Origin: Myxococcales bacterium | GTDB lineage: Bacteria > Myxococcota_A > Polyangia > Polyangiales > Polyangiaceae | Assembly: GCA_016191785.1 (NCBI GenBank) | Contig: JACPVJ010000136.1 | Coordinates: 22,539 to 86,538 of the forward strand | Length of the DNA: 64,000 nt | Direction of reading: 5' to 3' | Part shown: positions 1-8,214 of the stretch, piece by piece | Numbering within the stretch: position 1 is the stretch's first letter | How the letters are laid out: each line of letters starts with the position of its first letter | Translations under genes and position numbers: made by a program | The notes under the pieces: model-generated | What the model saw: only the letters and a program-made list of their open reading frames with translations | The model's database searches: none | Told to the model about the DNA's origin: nothing

Positions 1-1674
1 CAGCCCCAGCCCCCGGCGCACCGCCTGGGACACGATGTGAAACGGGGCTCCCGAGCTCATCGGGTCACCGTGCCCGACCCAGATCTGCTTGGGCGTGCCT
101 CGCTGCTCGAGGCGCGCCAGGAACTCTTGCCGCAGGCGGCTCTTGCCGAGGCCCGGCACCCCTTCGACCAGCACCGCCTGGGCAATCGCCTCGCTAGCGC
201 ACTCGTCGAACGCGGCGGACAGCATCCCGAGCTCGCGCGTTCGCCCGACGCAGGGCGTGGGCTTGCCGAGTAGCGTTCGTGCCCCCGCGGCAAAGCCCTT
301 GATCCCGCGCAGCGTGCGGACCGCGCCGGCGCCGACGATCTCGAAGCGGTCGTCCAACAGCCCCGCGCTCAGCTCGTCGACGAAGACGGGACGCTCCCCA
401 CCGTCGTCGGGCGGGGGCGCGCTCACGGCCTGCGCGAGCAAGCTCGACGCTCGGTCGATCACCTCGCCCACCGGCAGGCGCGCCGAGGACTCGCCGCGGC
501 CCGTGGCCAGGGCGATGGCGGCCTCGGGAAAGAGAGAGCGCGCGCCCAGGGCGCAGCGCGCGGCCCGGGCGGCCTGGTCGGTCGCCGCGCCAGAGCCCTG
601 GAGCGGCAGGACCATCGCGCCCCCGGCGATGCCCTCGGCCTGGACGCCGAACGTGCTCGCCAGCTCACGCAGCGCGAAGAGCCGGCCTCCGATGTCGTCT
701 TGAGCCACCGTCGGCGCGTCTTGCGCGACGGACTCGCCGAGGGCGCCGAACAGCCGCGCGATCACCACGGAGTAGAGTCGCTGCTCGCCGCTACCGAGCT
801 GTCCGGACCCGCCGGTCGGCGGCACGGCGGTGAACCGGGCCTCGATCGAGGCACTCGAGGTCTCGGCCGAGAGCGCCGAGAGCTCGGCGGCCAGCTCAGC
901 GCCGCCCTTGGGCCGCTCGCTCGGCGTCTTGTCGAGCATGCGCGCGATCAGGCGAACGAGCCCCCGCGGAGCGTCGGGGCGGACCTCGGCCAGGTTGGGC
1001 GCCTTCTCCAGCACGATCTTGAGCTGCAGCGCGACCACGTCGCGACCGACGAAGAGCGGCGCTCCGGCCAGGCACTCATAGAGCACGCAGCCGAGCGAGA
1101 AGACATCGCTCGGGGGGCCGACCTCGGGCAGGCCTCTCGCTTGCTCGGGGGACATGTAGCCGGGCGTGCCCATCACCACGCCCGCCCGGGTCGCCCGTTC
1201 GCTGTGGATGGCGCGGACCACCCCGAAGTCGAGCACCTTGACGGCGGTGTGGTCGGTCTTCGGCAGAAAGATGTTGCTGGGCTTGATGTCGCGGTGCACC
1301 AGGCCCCGGGCGTGGGCGGCGGCCAGCGCTTCGGCGACTCGGGTGCCGAGGAGGATGCTCTCGTCGATGCCGAGGGGCCCGCGCTCGAGGCGATCTTGCA
1401 GGTCCTCGCCGTCCAGCCACTCCATCGCCAGATAGAGCTCACCGGTCGGCCTGCTGCCGTGGGCAACGTAGCGAACGATGGCCGGGTGTCGAAGCGCCGA
1501 GAGCGCCACGGCCTCCCGCGCGAAGCGATCGCCGTGCTCGGTCTTGAGCGCCGTCTTGATGGCGACCTCTTGCCCGCTGAGCTTGTCCCGCGCGCGGTAG
1601 ACCGAGCCCATGCCCCCCGAGCGAGCGAGGGCCTCGATCTCGAACCGGTCGGCGATCAGCATCCCGGGCCGCAT
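1..1674 (-). CDS. Ser/Thr protein kinase with P-loop ATPase region (3' end cut by window)
   Basis: Visible part is 558 codons; the C-terminus lies beyond base 1. The kinase domain fills about the first 270 residues: a glycine-rich loop (SGGMGSVY at 19-26, first Gly of the usual motif replaced), Lys40 in AIK, HRDIKPSN from 127, DFG at 149-151 and TPGYMSPEQ from 170. After it comes a stretch at about 290-460 that may be a degenerate nucleotide-cyclase-like domain, and then a Walker A motif (GVPGLGKS) introducing an AAA/STAND-type ATPase. No signal peptide, so cytosolic at least at the N-terminus. This is the common myxobacterial kinase-predictor-ATPase architecture for signal integration. ATG at 1674 is chosen; an in-frame ATG follows at 1662. 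It is divergent from the deaminase cassette, leaving 97 bp for both promoters. Confidence 0.9.
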   Translation of the reverse strand, partial: MRPGMLIADRFEIEALARSGGMGSVYRARDKLSGQEVAIKTALKTEHGDRFAREAVALSALRHPAIVRYVAHGSRPTGELYLAMEWLDGEDLQDRLERGPLGIDESILLGTRVAEALAAAHARGLVHRDIKPSNIFLPKTDHTAVKVLDFGVVRAIHSERATRAGVVMGTPGYMSPEQARGLPEVGPPSDVFSLGCVLYECLAGAPLFVGRDVVALQLKIVLEKAPNLAEVRPDAPRGLVRLIARMLDKTPSERPKGGAELAAELSALSAETSSASIEARFTAVPPTGGSGQLGSGEQRLYSVVIARLFGALGESVAQDAPTVAQDDIGGRLFALRELASTFGVQAEGIAGGAMVLPLQGSGAATDQAARAARCALGARSLFPEAAIALATGRGESSARLPVGEVIDRASSLLAQAVSAPPPDDGGERPVFVDELSAGLLDDRFEIVGAGAVRTLRGIKGFAAGARTLLGKPTPCVGRTRELGMLSAAFDECASEAIAQAVLVEGVPGLGKSRLRQEFLARLEQRGTPKQIWVGHGDPMSSGAPFHIVSQAVRRGLGL

Positions 1675-1762
1675 CGCCCCGGAGTGTAGGCGAGCCGGGG
1701 GCCGGAGGGCGACGAGTCTGATTTGGCCGCTCGGCGCAGAGCGCCTAGGATGCCGCCGCGGA

Positions 1763-1767
1763 GGAGG
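1763..1767 (+). promoter_or_regulatory. Ribosome binding site of the deaminase gene
   Basis: A perfect GGAGG lies 4 nt before the ATG at 1772, inside GAGGAGGTG. It fixes the start: the open frame continues upstream to 1610, but those residues are Arg-rich, antisense to the kinase gene and have no comparable site. Confidence 0.65.
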
Positions 1768-1771
1768 TGTC

Positions 1772-2785
1772 ATGCCAGGCGACGAGGTCCCGGAGCCGTA
1801 CGTACTCAGCGAAAATGCGCCGATTGCCAGGAAGTGGACGAGCCCGCTCTACGAGGTGGCGACGCTCGGGCCCCTCAGCGCGACCGAGCAAGAGAAGGAG
1901 CGCCATCGGATCCACTCGCTGCTCCTCTTCGCGCTCATGCGCCGGTACTTCAACGGAAACCGCAACGGCTCGCGCGGCACCTACCCTTGGCGCGAGAAAC
2001 AGCGCGAGGACGATGGGCGCTACGCCGGTGGCGACTACCTGGGCCACAACATCGGCGCGCTGGCGGTCGACGGCACCGGGGAGGTCATCGACTTCGACTT
2101 CAACCACAACCAGCTGTTCAACAGCTCGGCCGAGCACGCCGAGGCTCGGCTGATCCGTCGAGTCTTCAGCCTGACTCAGCTCTACGACGACTGGCAGACG
2201 CGCAAGCCCAGCGACCCGCCGCGCACCCGGGGGTACTCGACCCTCTTGAGCGACGTGACGGTCTACACCTCGCTCGAGTCGTGCGCGCAGTGCTCGGGCG
2301 TGATGGCGCTCGGTCAGGTGGGGCAAGTGGTCTACCTGCAGCGCGACCCCGGCACCTACCATATCGGCAACATCATGTGGAACCTCACCGCTCGCGAGGA
2401 GGGGGGCGGCGCGAAGGCGCAGATCAAAGCCACCGCACCCCGGCCGATCCCCGGCAGCGAGATCGGCTTCTCGTACTTCGACGAGCTGAACGAGCTGTAC
2501 CGCGAGTACTACGACGCGGTTCGGACCAAGCCCTTCCACGAGTGGAAGGGGAAGAAGGACAAGACCAGCGCGCTCACCGCGTTTCTCTGCACCGACGAAG
2601 CGCTGGGCGTCTTCGAGCGCGCCCGGAAAGAGTTCCTGGGCCTGGCGAAGGGCAAGCTGACGTACCCGAAGTACAAGCCCAAGAAGCCGGGGGCCAAGAC
2701 CAACCAAGAAGTGCTGGCGCTTGCCGTGCAGTTCCACGATTACGCCAGCGACGTCGGCCGCCGCGGCACGCCCCACGACCTCTGA
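1772..2785 (+). CDS. Cytidine-deaminase-fold zinc protein, first gene of a three-gene cassette
   Basis: 337 residues, no signal peptide. Zinc and catalytic signatures of the cytidine/deoxycytidylate deaminase superfamily are present: HAE at 122-124 supplies a His ligand and the proton-shuttling Glu, and SLESCAQCSGVM supplies Cys171 and Cys174 (the usual PCxxC with Ser for Pro). The following strand (GQVGQVVYL) fits the fold. The N-terminal ~80 residues and a Lys-rich C-terminal ~120 residues have no domain I recognise; the basic tail could contact nucleic acid (inference). The product is much longer than housekeeping CDA, dCMP or tRNA deaminases (130-170 residues). Only 5 nt separate it from the metallopeptidase gene, so the two are probably cotranscribed. 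The substrate (free nucleotide, DNA, RNA or other) cannot be told from sequence. Confidence 0.8.
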   Translation: MPGDEVPEPYVLSENAPIARKWTSPLYEVATLGPLSATEQEKERHRIHSLLLFALMRRYFNGNRNGSRGTYPWREKQREDDGRYAGGDYLGHNIGALAVDGTGEVIDFDFNHNQLFNSSAEHAEARLIRRVFSLTQLYDDWQTRKPSDPPRTRGYSTLLSDVTVYTSLESCAQCSGVMALGQVGQVVYLQRDPGTYHIGNIMWNLTAREEGGGAKAQIKATAPRPIPGSEIGFSYFDELNELYREYYDAVRTKPFHEWKGKKDKTSALTAFLCTDEALGVFERARKEFLGLAKGKLTYPKYKPKKPGAKTNQEVLALAVQFHDYASDVGRRGTPHDL

Positions 2786-2790
2786 GGCGC

Positions 2791-4533
2791 ATGCCCAAGC
2801 AGCGTGTCGTTCCCCCGAATGCGCTTCCGATCCCGATCATCGCCCAAGATCCGTCGATTCGCGTCGGCGGCAAGGTGCTCTTGGGCGAGGTCGAGATCCC
2901 CTACGAGGCCACGGCGCCGGGGCCTCGCGGCTCGCGCGTCTACGTGGTCGACTACGACGCCAGCGACCGGCGCCTCTACCGGCCTGCGCGCCTGCCCGCC
3001 CTCGACAGCCCGAGGGCGATCGCAGAGTACCGCGCGCGGCTCGCCGACCCGAGCGCGCTCGAGCGTGACCCGGCGCTGCACTCCGTCAACGCCTACGCCA
3101 CGACCATGGCCGTGCTCGGGCGCTTCGAGCGGGCCCTGGGGCGGCGCATCGAGTGGGGCTTCGGCGGCCATCAGATCTACCTGGTTCCCCGCGCCTTCGA
3201 GGAGGCGAACGCGTTCTACTCCGAGAACGAGCACGCGCTGCTCTTCGGCTATTTGCGGGACGAGCGAAAGACGGTGTTCTCGTGCTTGTCCCACGACGCG
3301 GTGGCGCACGAGGTGGGGCATGCCTTGCTCGATGGGCTGCGCGACCGGTACACCCATGTCTCGTCGCCGGACCAGGCCGCGTTTCACGAGGCGTTCGCCG
3401 ATCTCGTGGCGATCTTCTCGGTCTTCACCATGGTCCCGGTCGTGGAGCGGCTGCTTGCCCGGACGTGGCGGAAGCCGATTGTCGCCCGGCAGCTCGACGC
3501 CGAGTGGCTGAAGCGCACACCGCTGGCGAACATGGCCGAAGAGCTCGGCCGGGTGGCGAGCGCTGCACCTCGGCGCGGCCCGCTGCGGGTCGCGCTCCGG
3601 CTGCCGCCGTCACCGGCCTACTATCGTGACCTCGAGGCCTTCGGCGAGAGCCACGCCCGCGCCGAGATCTTGGTCGCAGCGGTACTGCACGCCTTCTCGG
3701 CGATGTGGCGGCACTCGCTCTTCGGCGAAAGCACTCGGTCGCGGCGAACCGTCCCGGTCGACGTGGTCGCCAGGGAAGGCGCGGAGCTCGCCGAACGCGT
3801 GCTGACGATGGTGATCCGCGCCATCGACTATGCGCCCGTCCAAGATCTGCAGTTTTCCGACTTCTTGGCCGCGCTGTGCACCGCCGACCGCGAGGTCTAC
3901 CCGGGCGACGAGAAGTACCGTGCTCGCGAGAGCTTCACCCAGGCGTTCTCGAGCTTCGGCATCGTCGCACCGCGACGCGGCCCGTACTGGGAGGCCCCGG
4001 ACGCGTCGCTGAGCTACGACCACATCCACCCTTCCGCGCTGCGCCACGACCCGAACGAGGTGTTCCGATTCTTGTGGCAGAACCGGAAGCCGCTCGGCCT
4101 GTACGAGCCCGCCTACACGCGGGTGACCTCGGTGAGGCCCTGCATCCGGCGCGGCTCCGACGGCTTCTTGGTGAACGAGACGGTGTGCGAGTACGTGCAG
4201 TCGCTCGCGCTCTCGGTCCGCGAGCTCGGTCGCATCCGGCTCGAAGCGAGTGAGGGCGGCGGTCGCGCGAGGCTCGAGCCGCCGCCCGGGCTGGGGAAGG
4301 ACGACGAGGTGACGTTGCGCGGCGGCGGAGTGGTGCTCTTCGACGAGGGCGGTCGCCTCAAGTATCACGTGCAGAATCGAATCCTCAGCCCGCGGCAGAA
4401 CGAACGGCTGGCGTCCCTGGTCGCCGCGGGTCAGCTCGGGCCCGCAGCGCAGAAGGAGCGGACCTTCGCTCGGTTGCACCTGGCAGCAGGGACCCGCTGG
4501 GCGCGCGTGCCCAGGGCTCGAAAGGTGAAGTGA
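2791..4533 (+). CDS. Cytosolic gluzincin-type metallopeptidase, second gene of the cassette
   Basis: 580 residues. HEVGH at 173-177 gives two zinc His ligands and the catalytic Glu; HEAFAD follows at 199-204, where Glu200 and Asp204 match the third-ligand ExxxD of thermolysin-like gluzincins. Unlike secreted M4 enzymes there is no signal peptide or propeptide, which suggests an intracellular target. The ~370 residues after the catalytic core resemble nothing I know; several short Arg-rich stretches and a beta-rich end are visible. ATG 2791 follows the deaminase stop by 5 nt, and its own stop TGA shares its final A with the next start codon (TGATG), so translation of the next gene is coupled. 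Catalytic assignment is firm on motifs; substrate is unknown. It may process one of the two neighbours or a host regulator (inference). Confidence 0.78.
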   Translation: MPKQRVVPPNALPIPIIAQDPSIRVGGKVLLGEVEIPYEATAPGPRGSRVYVVDYDASDRRLYRPARLPALDSPRAIAEYRARLADPSALERDPALHSVNAYATTMAVLGRFERALGRRIEWGFGGHQIYLVPRAFEEANAFYSENEHALLFGYLRDERKTVFSCLSHDAVAHEVGHALLDGLRDRYTHVSSPDQAAFHEAFADLVAIFSVFTMVPVVERLLARTWRKPIVARQLDAEWLKRTPLANMAEELGRVASAAPRRGPLRVALRLPPSPAYYRDLEAFGESHARAEILVAAVLHAFSAMWRHSLFGESTRSRRTVPVDVVAREGAELAERVLTMVIRAIDYAPVQDLQFSDFLAALCTADREVYPGDEKYRARESFTQAFSSFGIVAPRRGPYWEAPDASLSYDHIHPSALRHDPNEVFRFLWQNRKPLGLYEPAYTRVTSVRPCIRRGSDGFLVNETVCEYVQSLALSVRELGRIRLEASEGGGRARLEPPPGLGKDDEVTLRGGGVVLFDEGGRLKYHVQNRILSPRQNERLASLVAAGQLGPAAQKERTFARLHLAAGTRWARVPRARKVK

Positions 4534-5843
4534 TGGCCAGCAAAGGTCCGGTGAGCGCCAAGCTCTGGGTCTACGACGTCGGCTTCGGCGACTGCCTTTT
4601 GCTCGAGCTCGAGTACGCGGCAACGACGCGCTTCGTGCTGTTCGACTTCGGCACCAAGGGTCTGCCGCCCCGCGCCAGTGCGGGCCACATGAAGCAAATC
4701 GGGGCCGCGATCGGGAAGAAGCTCTCGGGGGGCGAGCTCGCTGCGGTGGTGGCGACTCACCGACACCGCGACCACGTCTCGAGCTTCGAGCTGATCCCGG
4801 GGCTGGCGCCCCGCACCGTGGTGCAACCGTGGGTGGACCAACCGTCGGCGAAGCACGACTGGACCGGACCCGGACGGGGCGTCCAGCTGCGCGCTGTCCG
4901 CGACCCGCTGGGCTTCATGCCGGCGACCCTCAGGGCGGCCCAGTCGTCGTCCCAGCACGCCCTCGCCGTCCTCGGTGAGGGGCACTCGCTGGCGGCAGCG
5001 GCCAAGAACAACTCCGCAAACCCGCGGGCCCTCGCGTTTCTGAAGAAGCTCTGCCCGCCGTCGCGTCACGACTACGTCTGGGCCGGCGGGCGGGCGAAGA
5101 ACCTCGAGCGAGCGTTGCCCGGCGTGCAGATCAGGGTGCTGGGGCCGCCCACCGTCAAGCAGGTCGCGACCCTCTTGCGCGCGCCCCGGCGCAGTGCTCG
5201 GGACACCGCCGAGCACTGGCTGTGGCTCGCCGGGCTCACCGACGAAGCGACGTTCTGGCGTCGCGCCGAGCTCGCCATGGCCTCGAGCGCGGCTGCGCGG
5301 CAAGGGCAGGGCCGGGCCCTGTTCCCCCGCGCGCCGTCGCGGCGCACTGTCCCGCCCGAGGTGCGATGGCTGGTCGAACGGATGGGCCGCGAGCGTCGCG
5401 ACGCGGCTTCTGCGCTGGTGCAGGCCGTCGACTCGGCGCTGAACAACACCAGCGTGATCTTGCTGCTGACGATCGGCAAGACCCGCCTCTTGTTCTCGGG
5501 CGATGCCGAGGTCGAAGCGTGGCGGTGGGCGCTCGAAGAGGCGCCGAATCACAGGCAGACGCGCGCGGCGGTGCGCGAGACCGACCTCTACAAGGTGGGC
5601 CACCATGGAAGCTGGAACGCGACGCCCCACGCCACCCTTTGGCCGGTCTTCGGCAAGACAGGGGGCCCGAGGCGGAGCGGGCGCATGGTCAGCGTGCTCT
5701 CGACCAAGCCGGGAACTCACCCCAACGTTCCCGCAGCCGCGCTCGAGAAAGAGCTGAAGCAGAGCACGAAGCACTACTGCACCCGAGCGCGGCGACCGGC
5801 GGGTCAGCACTGCGTCGAGGTGCCGATCCGTCTGCGCAAGTGA
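4533..5843 (+). CDS. ComEC-like metallo-beta-lactamase-fold hydrolase, third gene of the cassette
   Basis: 436 residues, no membrane helix or signal peptide. The MBL zinc motif THRHRDH is at 75-81 (HxHxDH), a downstream metal Asp lies in LLFSGDAE, and the late KVGHHGSW motif is the form typical of the ComEC C-terminal domain and stand-alone relatives. An insertion of about 200 residues separates the first and later metal motifs, making it longer than a plain ~250-residue MBL domain. ComEC-type MBL domains act on DNA or phosphodiesters in the family at large; a nuclease or nucleotide-hydrolase role here is inference. The start overlaps the peptidase stop by 1 nt; a GTG one codon earlier (4530) is an alternative. 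It ends 40 bp before the convergent PIN toxin gene. Confidence 0.8.
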   Translation: MASKGPVSAKLWVYDVGFGDCLLLELEYAATTRFVLFDFGTKGLPPRASAGHMKQIGAAIGKKLSGGELAAVVATHRHRDHVSSFELIPGLAPRTVVQPWVDQPSAKHDWTGPGRGVQLRAVRDPLGFMPATLRAAQSSSQHALAVLGEGHSLAAAAKNNSANPRALAFLKKLCPPSRHDYVWAGGRAKNLERALPGVQIRVLGPPTVKQVATLLRAPRRSARDTAEHWLWLAGLTDEATFWRRAELAMASSAAARQGQGRALFPRAPSRRTVPPEVRWLVERMGRERRDAASALVQAVDSALNNTSVILLLTIGKTRLLFSGDAEVEAWRWALEEAPNHRQTRAAVRETDLYKVGHHGSWNATPHATLWPVFGKTGGPRRSGRMVSVLSTKPGTHPNVPAAALEKELKQSTKHYCTRARRPAGQHCVEVPIRLRK

Positions 5844-5883
5844 AGGGGTGCGCCAGTCAAGCGTCGGGACAACTCGCCCGCGG

Positions 5884-6258
5884 CTAGATCCCGAGCACCC
5901 TGACCGACGGGAAGTGGCGTCGGAGCTTCTCGAGATCCTCGACGTCGCTCGAGTACACGACGTCTCCGCGCGAAGCGGCGGACGCCATCACGACGGCGTC
6001 CACCAGCGTGGCCCCGGAGACCTGCGCCAGCGCTTCGCCGGCGCGCCTGGCCAGGGCCTCGGTCAGCGGCTCGACGTCCACACTCTGCAGGATGAGCTCC
6101 CGCAGGTCCGTGCGGCCGCGCCACCACTCTGCGATCACGTCGGCCGGAACAGTGATGGGTTGGTCCTTGGCGAGCGCATGCTCGACCACCTCCCTCATCC
6201 GCTGCCTGCGGCGTTCGAGCGCGATGAGCGCGCCCGTGTCGAAGGTCAGGCCGATCAC
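5884..6258 (-). CDS. PIN-domain ribonuclease toxin (VapC-like)
   Basis: 124 residues from a GTG start. The N-terminal FDTGALIALER matches the first metal-binding Asp strand of PIN domains; later acidic positions occur in PADVIAEWWRG, ATLVDAVVMA and YSSDVEDLEKL, as in VapC toxins. Members usually cleave tRNA or rRNA in a Mg2+-dependent manner. The GTG start overlaps the stop of the upstream antitoxin gene as GTGA, so the pair is translationally coupled. The frame is open further upstream but only over the antitoxin gene, in an Arg/Pro-rich shadow. Toxin-antitoxin assignment rests on fold plus arrangement. Confidence 0.8.
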   Translation of the reverse strand: MIGLTFDTGALIALERRRQRMREVVEHALAKDQPITVPADVIAEWWRGRTDLRELILQSVDVEPLTEALARRAGEALAQVSGATLVDAVVMASAASRGDVVYSSDVEDLEKLRRHFPSVRVLGI

Positions 6259-6536
6259 GCTGCCCTCCTGGGCTTCCTTCGGGTGCGAGGGCGTGACGCG
6301 CCGGCTTGCTCTCGGTCGAGCTCCGCTGCGGTCTCGGGCGTGAGTGTCGGGCCGCCGAGCGCGGCGATCAGGCCGCGCCGGGCTTCGCACTGTCGGATCC
6401 ACCGGGCCGCATCCGCGAACGCGGCCGAGAGATTCCCCCCGTAGGACTCCACTGCCCGTCGCCGGAGCGCGGCAACGTCGTCCTTGTCGAGCGACACACT
6501 GACCTTGACCGTCCGACCGGCTCGTTTCCGTGCCAT
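6255..6536 (-). CDS. Antitoxin of the PIN toxin pair, ribbon-helix-helix-like
   Basis: 93 residues. The N-terminus (RTVKVSVSLDKDDVAALRRRA) reads as a short beta strand followed by a helix, the pattern of ribbon-helix-helix DNA-binding antitoxins. The basic C-terminus would be the toxin-wrapping region. ATG 6536 is preferred over an in-frame codon at 6557. It precedes and overlaps the toxin gene by 4 nt. A short inverted repeat, TACCAGGGTA (6542-6551), lies just upstream and could be an autoregulatory operator, though it is close to the ribosome site. Confidence 0.7.
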   Translation of the reverse strand: MARKRAGRTVKVSVSLDKDDVAALRRRAVESYGGNLSAAFADAARWIRQCEARRGLIAALGGPTLTPETAAELDREQAGASRPRTRRKPRRAA

Positions 6537-6631
6537 TGCCCTACCAGGGTATCCCACCGCTGACGAGGGCGCCAGCGGCGCGCATCGCGCAGATCTGGTC
6601 TTCCGGGTCGCCCGGCGGTAGCACCGACGAA

Positions 6632-7462
6632 ATGAAGCGCCTTCGAGATCGCGTCGCCGTGGTGACGGGTGCAGCCAGCGGGATCGGTCGCGCCACCGCG
6701 CTCTGCCTGGCCGATCGGGGCGCGCACCTGGCGCTGGTCGACGTCGACGACCGCGGCCTCGGCGAGGTCCGCGCCGAGGTCGAGCGTCGCGGTCGCCGCG
6801 CCAGCGTGCACGACTGCGACGTCGCGGACCGCGCCCGGATGGAAGCGCTGGCGGCAGACGTCGAGCGCGAACACGGCGGCGTCGAGATCTTGGTGAACAA
6901 CGCGGGCGTGGGCGTGGCCGCGAGCTTCGAAGAGCAGTCCCTCGAGGACTTCCACTGGCTGATTGGCATCAACTTCTGGGGAGTGGTGCACGGCTGCAAG
7001 TTCTTCCTGCCGCTGCTCCGCCGGGCCGACGAGGCGCACATCGTCAACCTCTCGAGCGTGTTCGGCATCCTGGGAATGCCGCTCAACTCGGCCTACTGCG
7101 CCAGCAAATTCGCGGTGGCCGGGCTGAGCGAGAGCCTGCGGGCCGAGCTCTCGGACACGGCCATCGGTATCACCTCGGTCCACCCGGGCGGCATCGCGAC
7201 CAACATCGCGGCCTCTGCGCGCTTCCGCGGGGGCCCCGAGGCCGAGGCCCTTCGCGCCCGCGCCGTGCGAAGCTTCGCGCGCATGATGCCCCCCGCCGAA
7301 GCCGCACGAGCCATCGTGCGCGGGATCGAGCGGGGCTCGCCCCGGGTGCTGATCACGCGCGAGGCGTACCTGATCGACGCCGCCAAGCGCGCCGCCCCGG
7401 CCTGGGCGTCGCAGCTGGTCGCCCGCGGCTGGCGGGGGTTCTTGCCCAAGCTGATGAAGTGA
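6632..7462 (+). CDS. Short-chain dehydrogenase/reductase (SDR)
   Basis: 276 residues, classical SDR. It has the nucleotide-binding TGAASGIG near residue 14, the structural NNAG motif, the catalytic Ser in NLSSVFG and the YCASK active site. An Asp follows the second strand (LVDVDD), which favours NAD(H) over NADP(H). The substrate cannot be deduced; many myxobacterial relatives are annotated only as SDR oxidoreductases. ATG 6632 starts just ahead of the conserved first strand. It is divergent from the antitoxin gene, with 95 bp between them, and converges with the next gene, ending 4 bp before it. Confidence 0.88.
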   Translation: MKRLRDRVAVVTGAASGIGRATALCLADRGAHLALVDVDDRGLGEVRAEVERRGRRASVHDCDVADRARMEALAADVEREHGGVEILVNNAGVGVAASFEEQSLEDFHWLIGINFWGVVHGCKFFLPLLRRADEAHIVNLSSVFGILGMPLNSAYCASKFAVAGLSESLRAELSDTAIGITSVHPGGIATNIAASARFRGGPEAEALRARAVRSFARMMPPAEAARAIVRGIERGSPRVLITREAYLIDAAKRAAPAWASQLVARGWRGFLPKLMK

Positions 7463-7466
7463 GAGC

Positions 7467-8117
7467 TCAGAACTGCCCGGCGACGGCCATGCCGTACCCG
7501 GCGCGACCCATCGGCGTGGGGGCCGCCATCACCTGGGTGCGCTCGGGCTTCTTCGGCCCCCCCGACGACGCGCCGATGATCATCAGCACCGCGCCGCTGG
7601 CCTGGAGCACGCCGTCGAGCACCAGCATGCCGCGGATCAGCGGCTCGGCCACGCACTTGCCGACGTCGCTGTCGAACTCCTTCTTGTCCTCGCTGTCGGC
7701 GCACGGATCGCGGCGCCCCGAGAGCGACAGCCACGGACCGCCGACCGGGACCGCGAGCCAGCCGCTGCCGTTGTCGAAGCTCTCGGACGCTCCGATCCCG
7801 AGGCCCGTCGCATACGGCAGGCCCACCATCACCGCTCCGATCAAGGTGAGCGTGGAAGAGGCGCTCGTTGGCTCCTCACGCGGCGCATCGTGCATCGGCG
7901 GCGCGTAGGTGGGCGAGGGGGTCATGGCGAAGCTGGGCGCGTACTGAGCAGGGACGACGAAGCCCGATTCGACCGGGGGGGCCGGCGCCGTGGCCGGCGG
8001 TGGCGCGGCGGTGGGCGGCGCCGGCTTCTGCGAGAGGTCCGGGAAGGACGCGGACGACTGCGCCAGCGCGCTTCCACTAACTAGCAAGATCGCGAGAGAC
8101 AGGACGAGCTTGGCCAT
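7467..8117 (-). CDS. Secreted or membrane protein of unknown function, Pro/Ala-rich
   Basis: 216 residues. A cleavable signal peptide (ends SALAQ near residue 20) is followed by a Pro/Ala-rich spacer to about 85. Two hydrophobic segments follow, around 90-112 and 170-190, flanking a soluble loop with a Cys pair (DPCADSEDKK and GKCVAEP). I do not recognise the family. Monocistronic in appearance. Confidence 0.6.
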   Translation of the reverse strand: MAKLVLSLAILLVSGSALAQSSASFPDLSQKPAPPTAAPPPATAPAPPVESGFVVPAQYAPSFAMTPSPTYAPPMHDAPREEPTSASSTLTLIGAVMVGLPYATGLGIGASESFDNGSGWLAVPVGGPWLSLSGRRDPCADSEDKKEFDSDVGKCVAEPLIRGMLVLDGVLQASGAVLMIIGASSGGPKKPERTQVMAAPTPMGRAGYGMAVAGQF

Positions 8118-8214
8118 GGCCTGGGAGGTAGAGCACGTTCCGTGCCGCCGACCTCGCGGCGTAACGCATGGAAATCAGCGGTGTGCCACCCTGCGCTGTG
8201 CCACCCGTCGGGCC

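Noticed and set aside
700..1689. Long rightward open frame opposite the kinase gene
   Set aside because: Antisense shadow of the kinase coding strand in GC-rich DNA; Arg/Gly/His-rich and without any motif.
1733..1745. GGCGC-AGA-GCGCC hairpin before the deaminase gene
   Set aside because: Only five paired bases and common in this base composition; no basis to call a terminator or operator.
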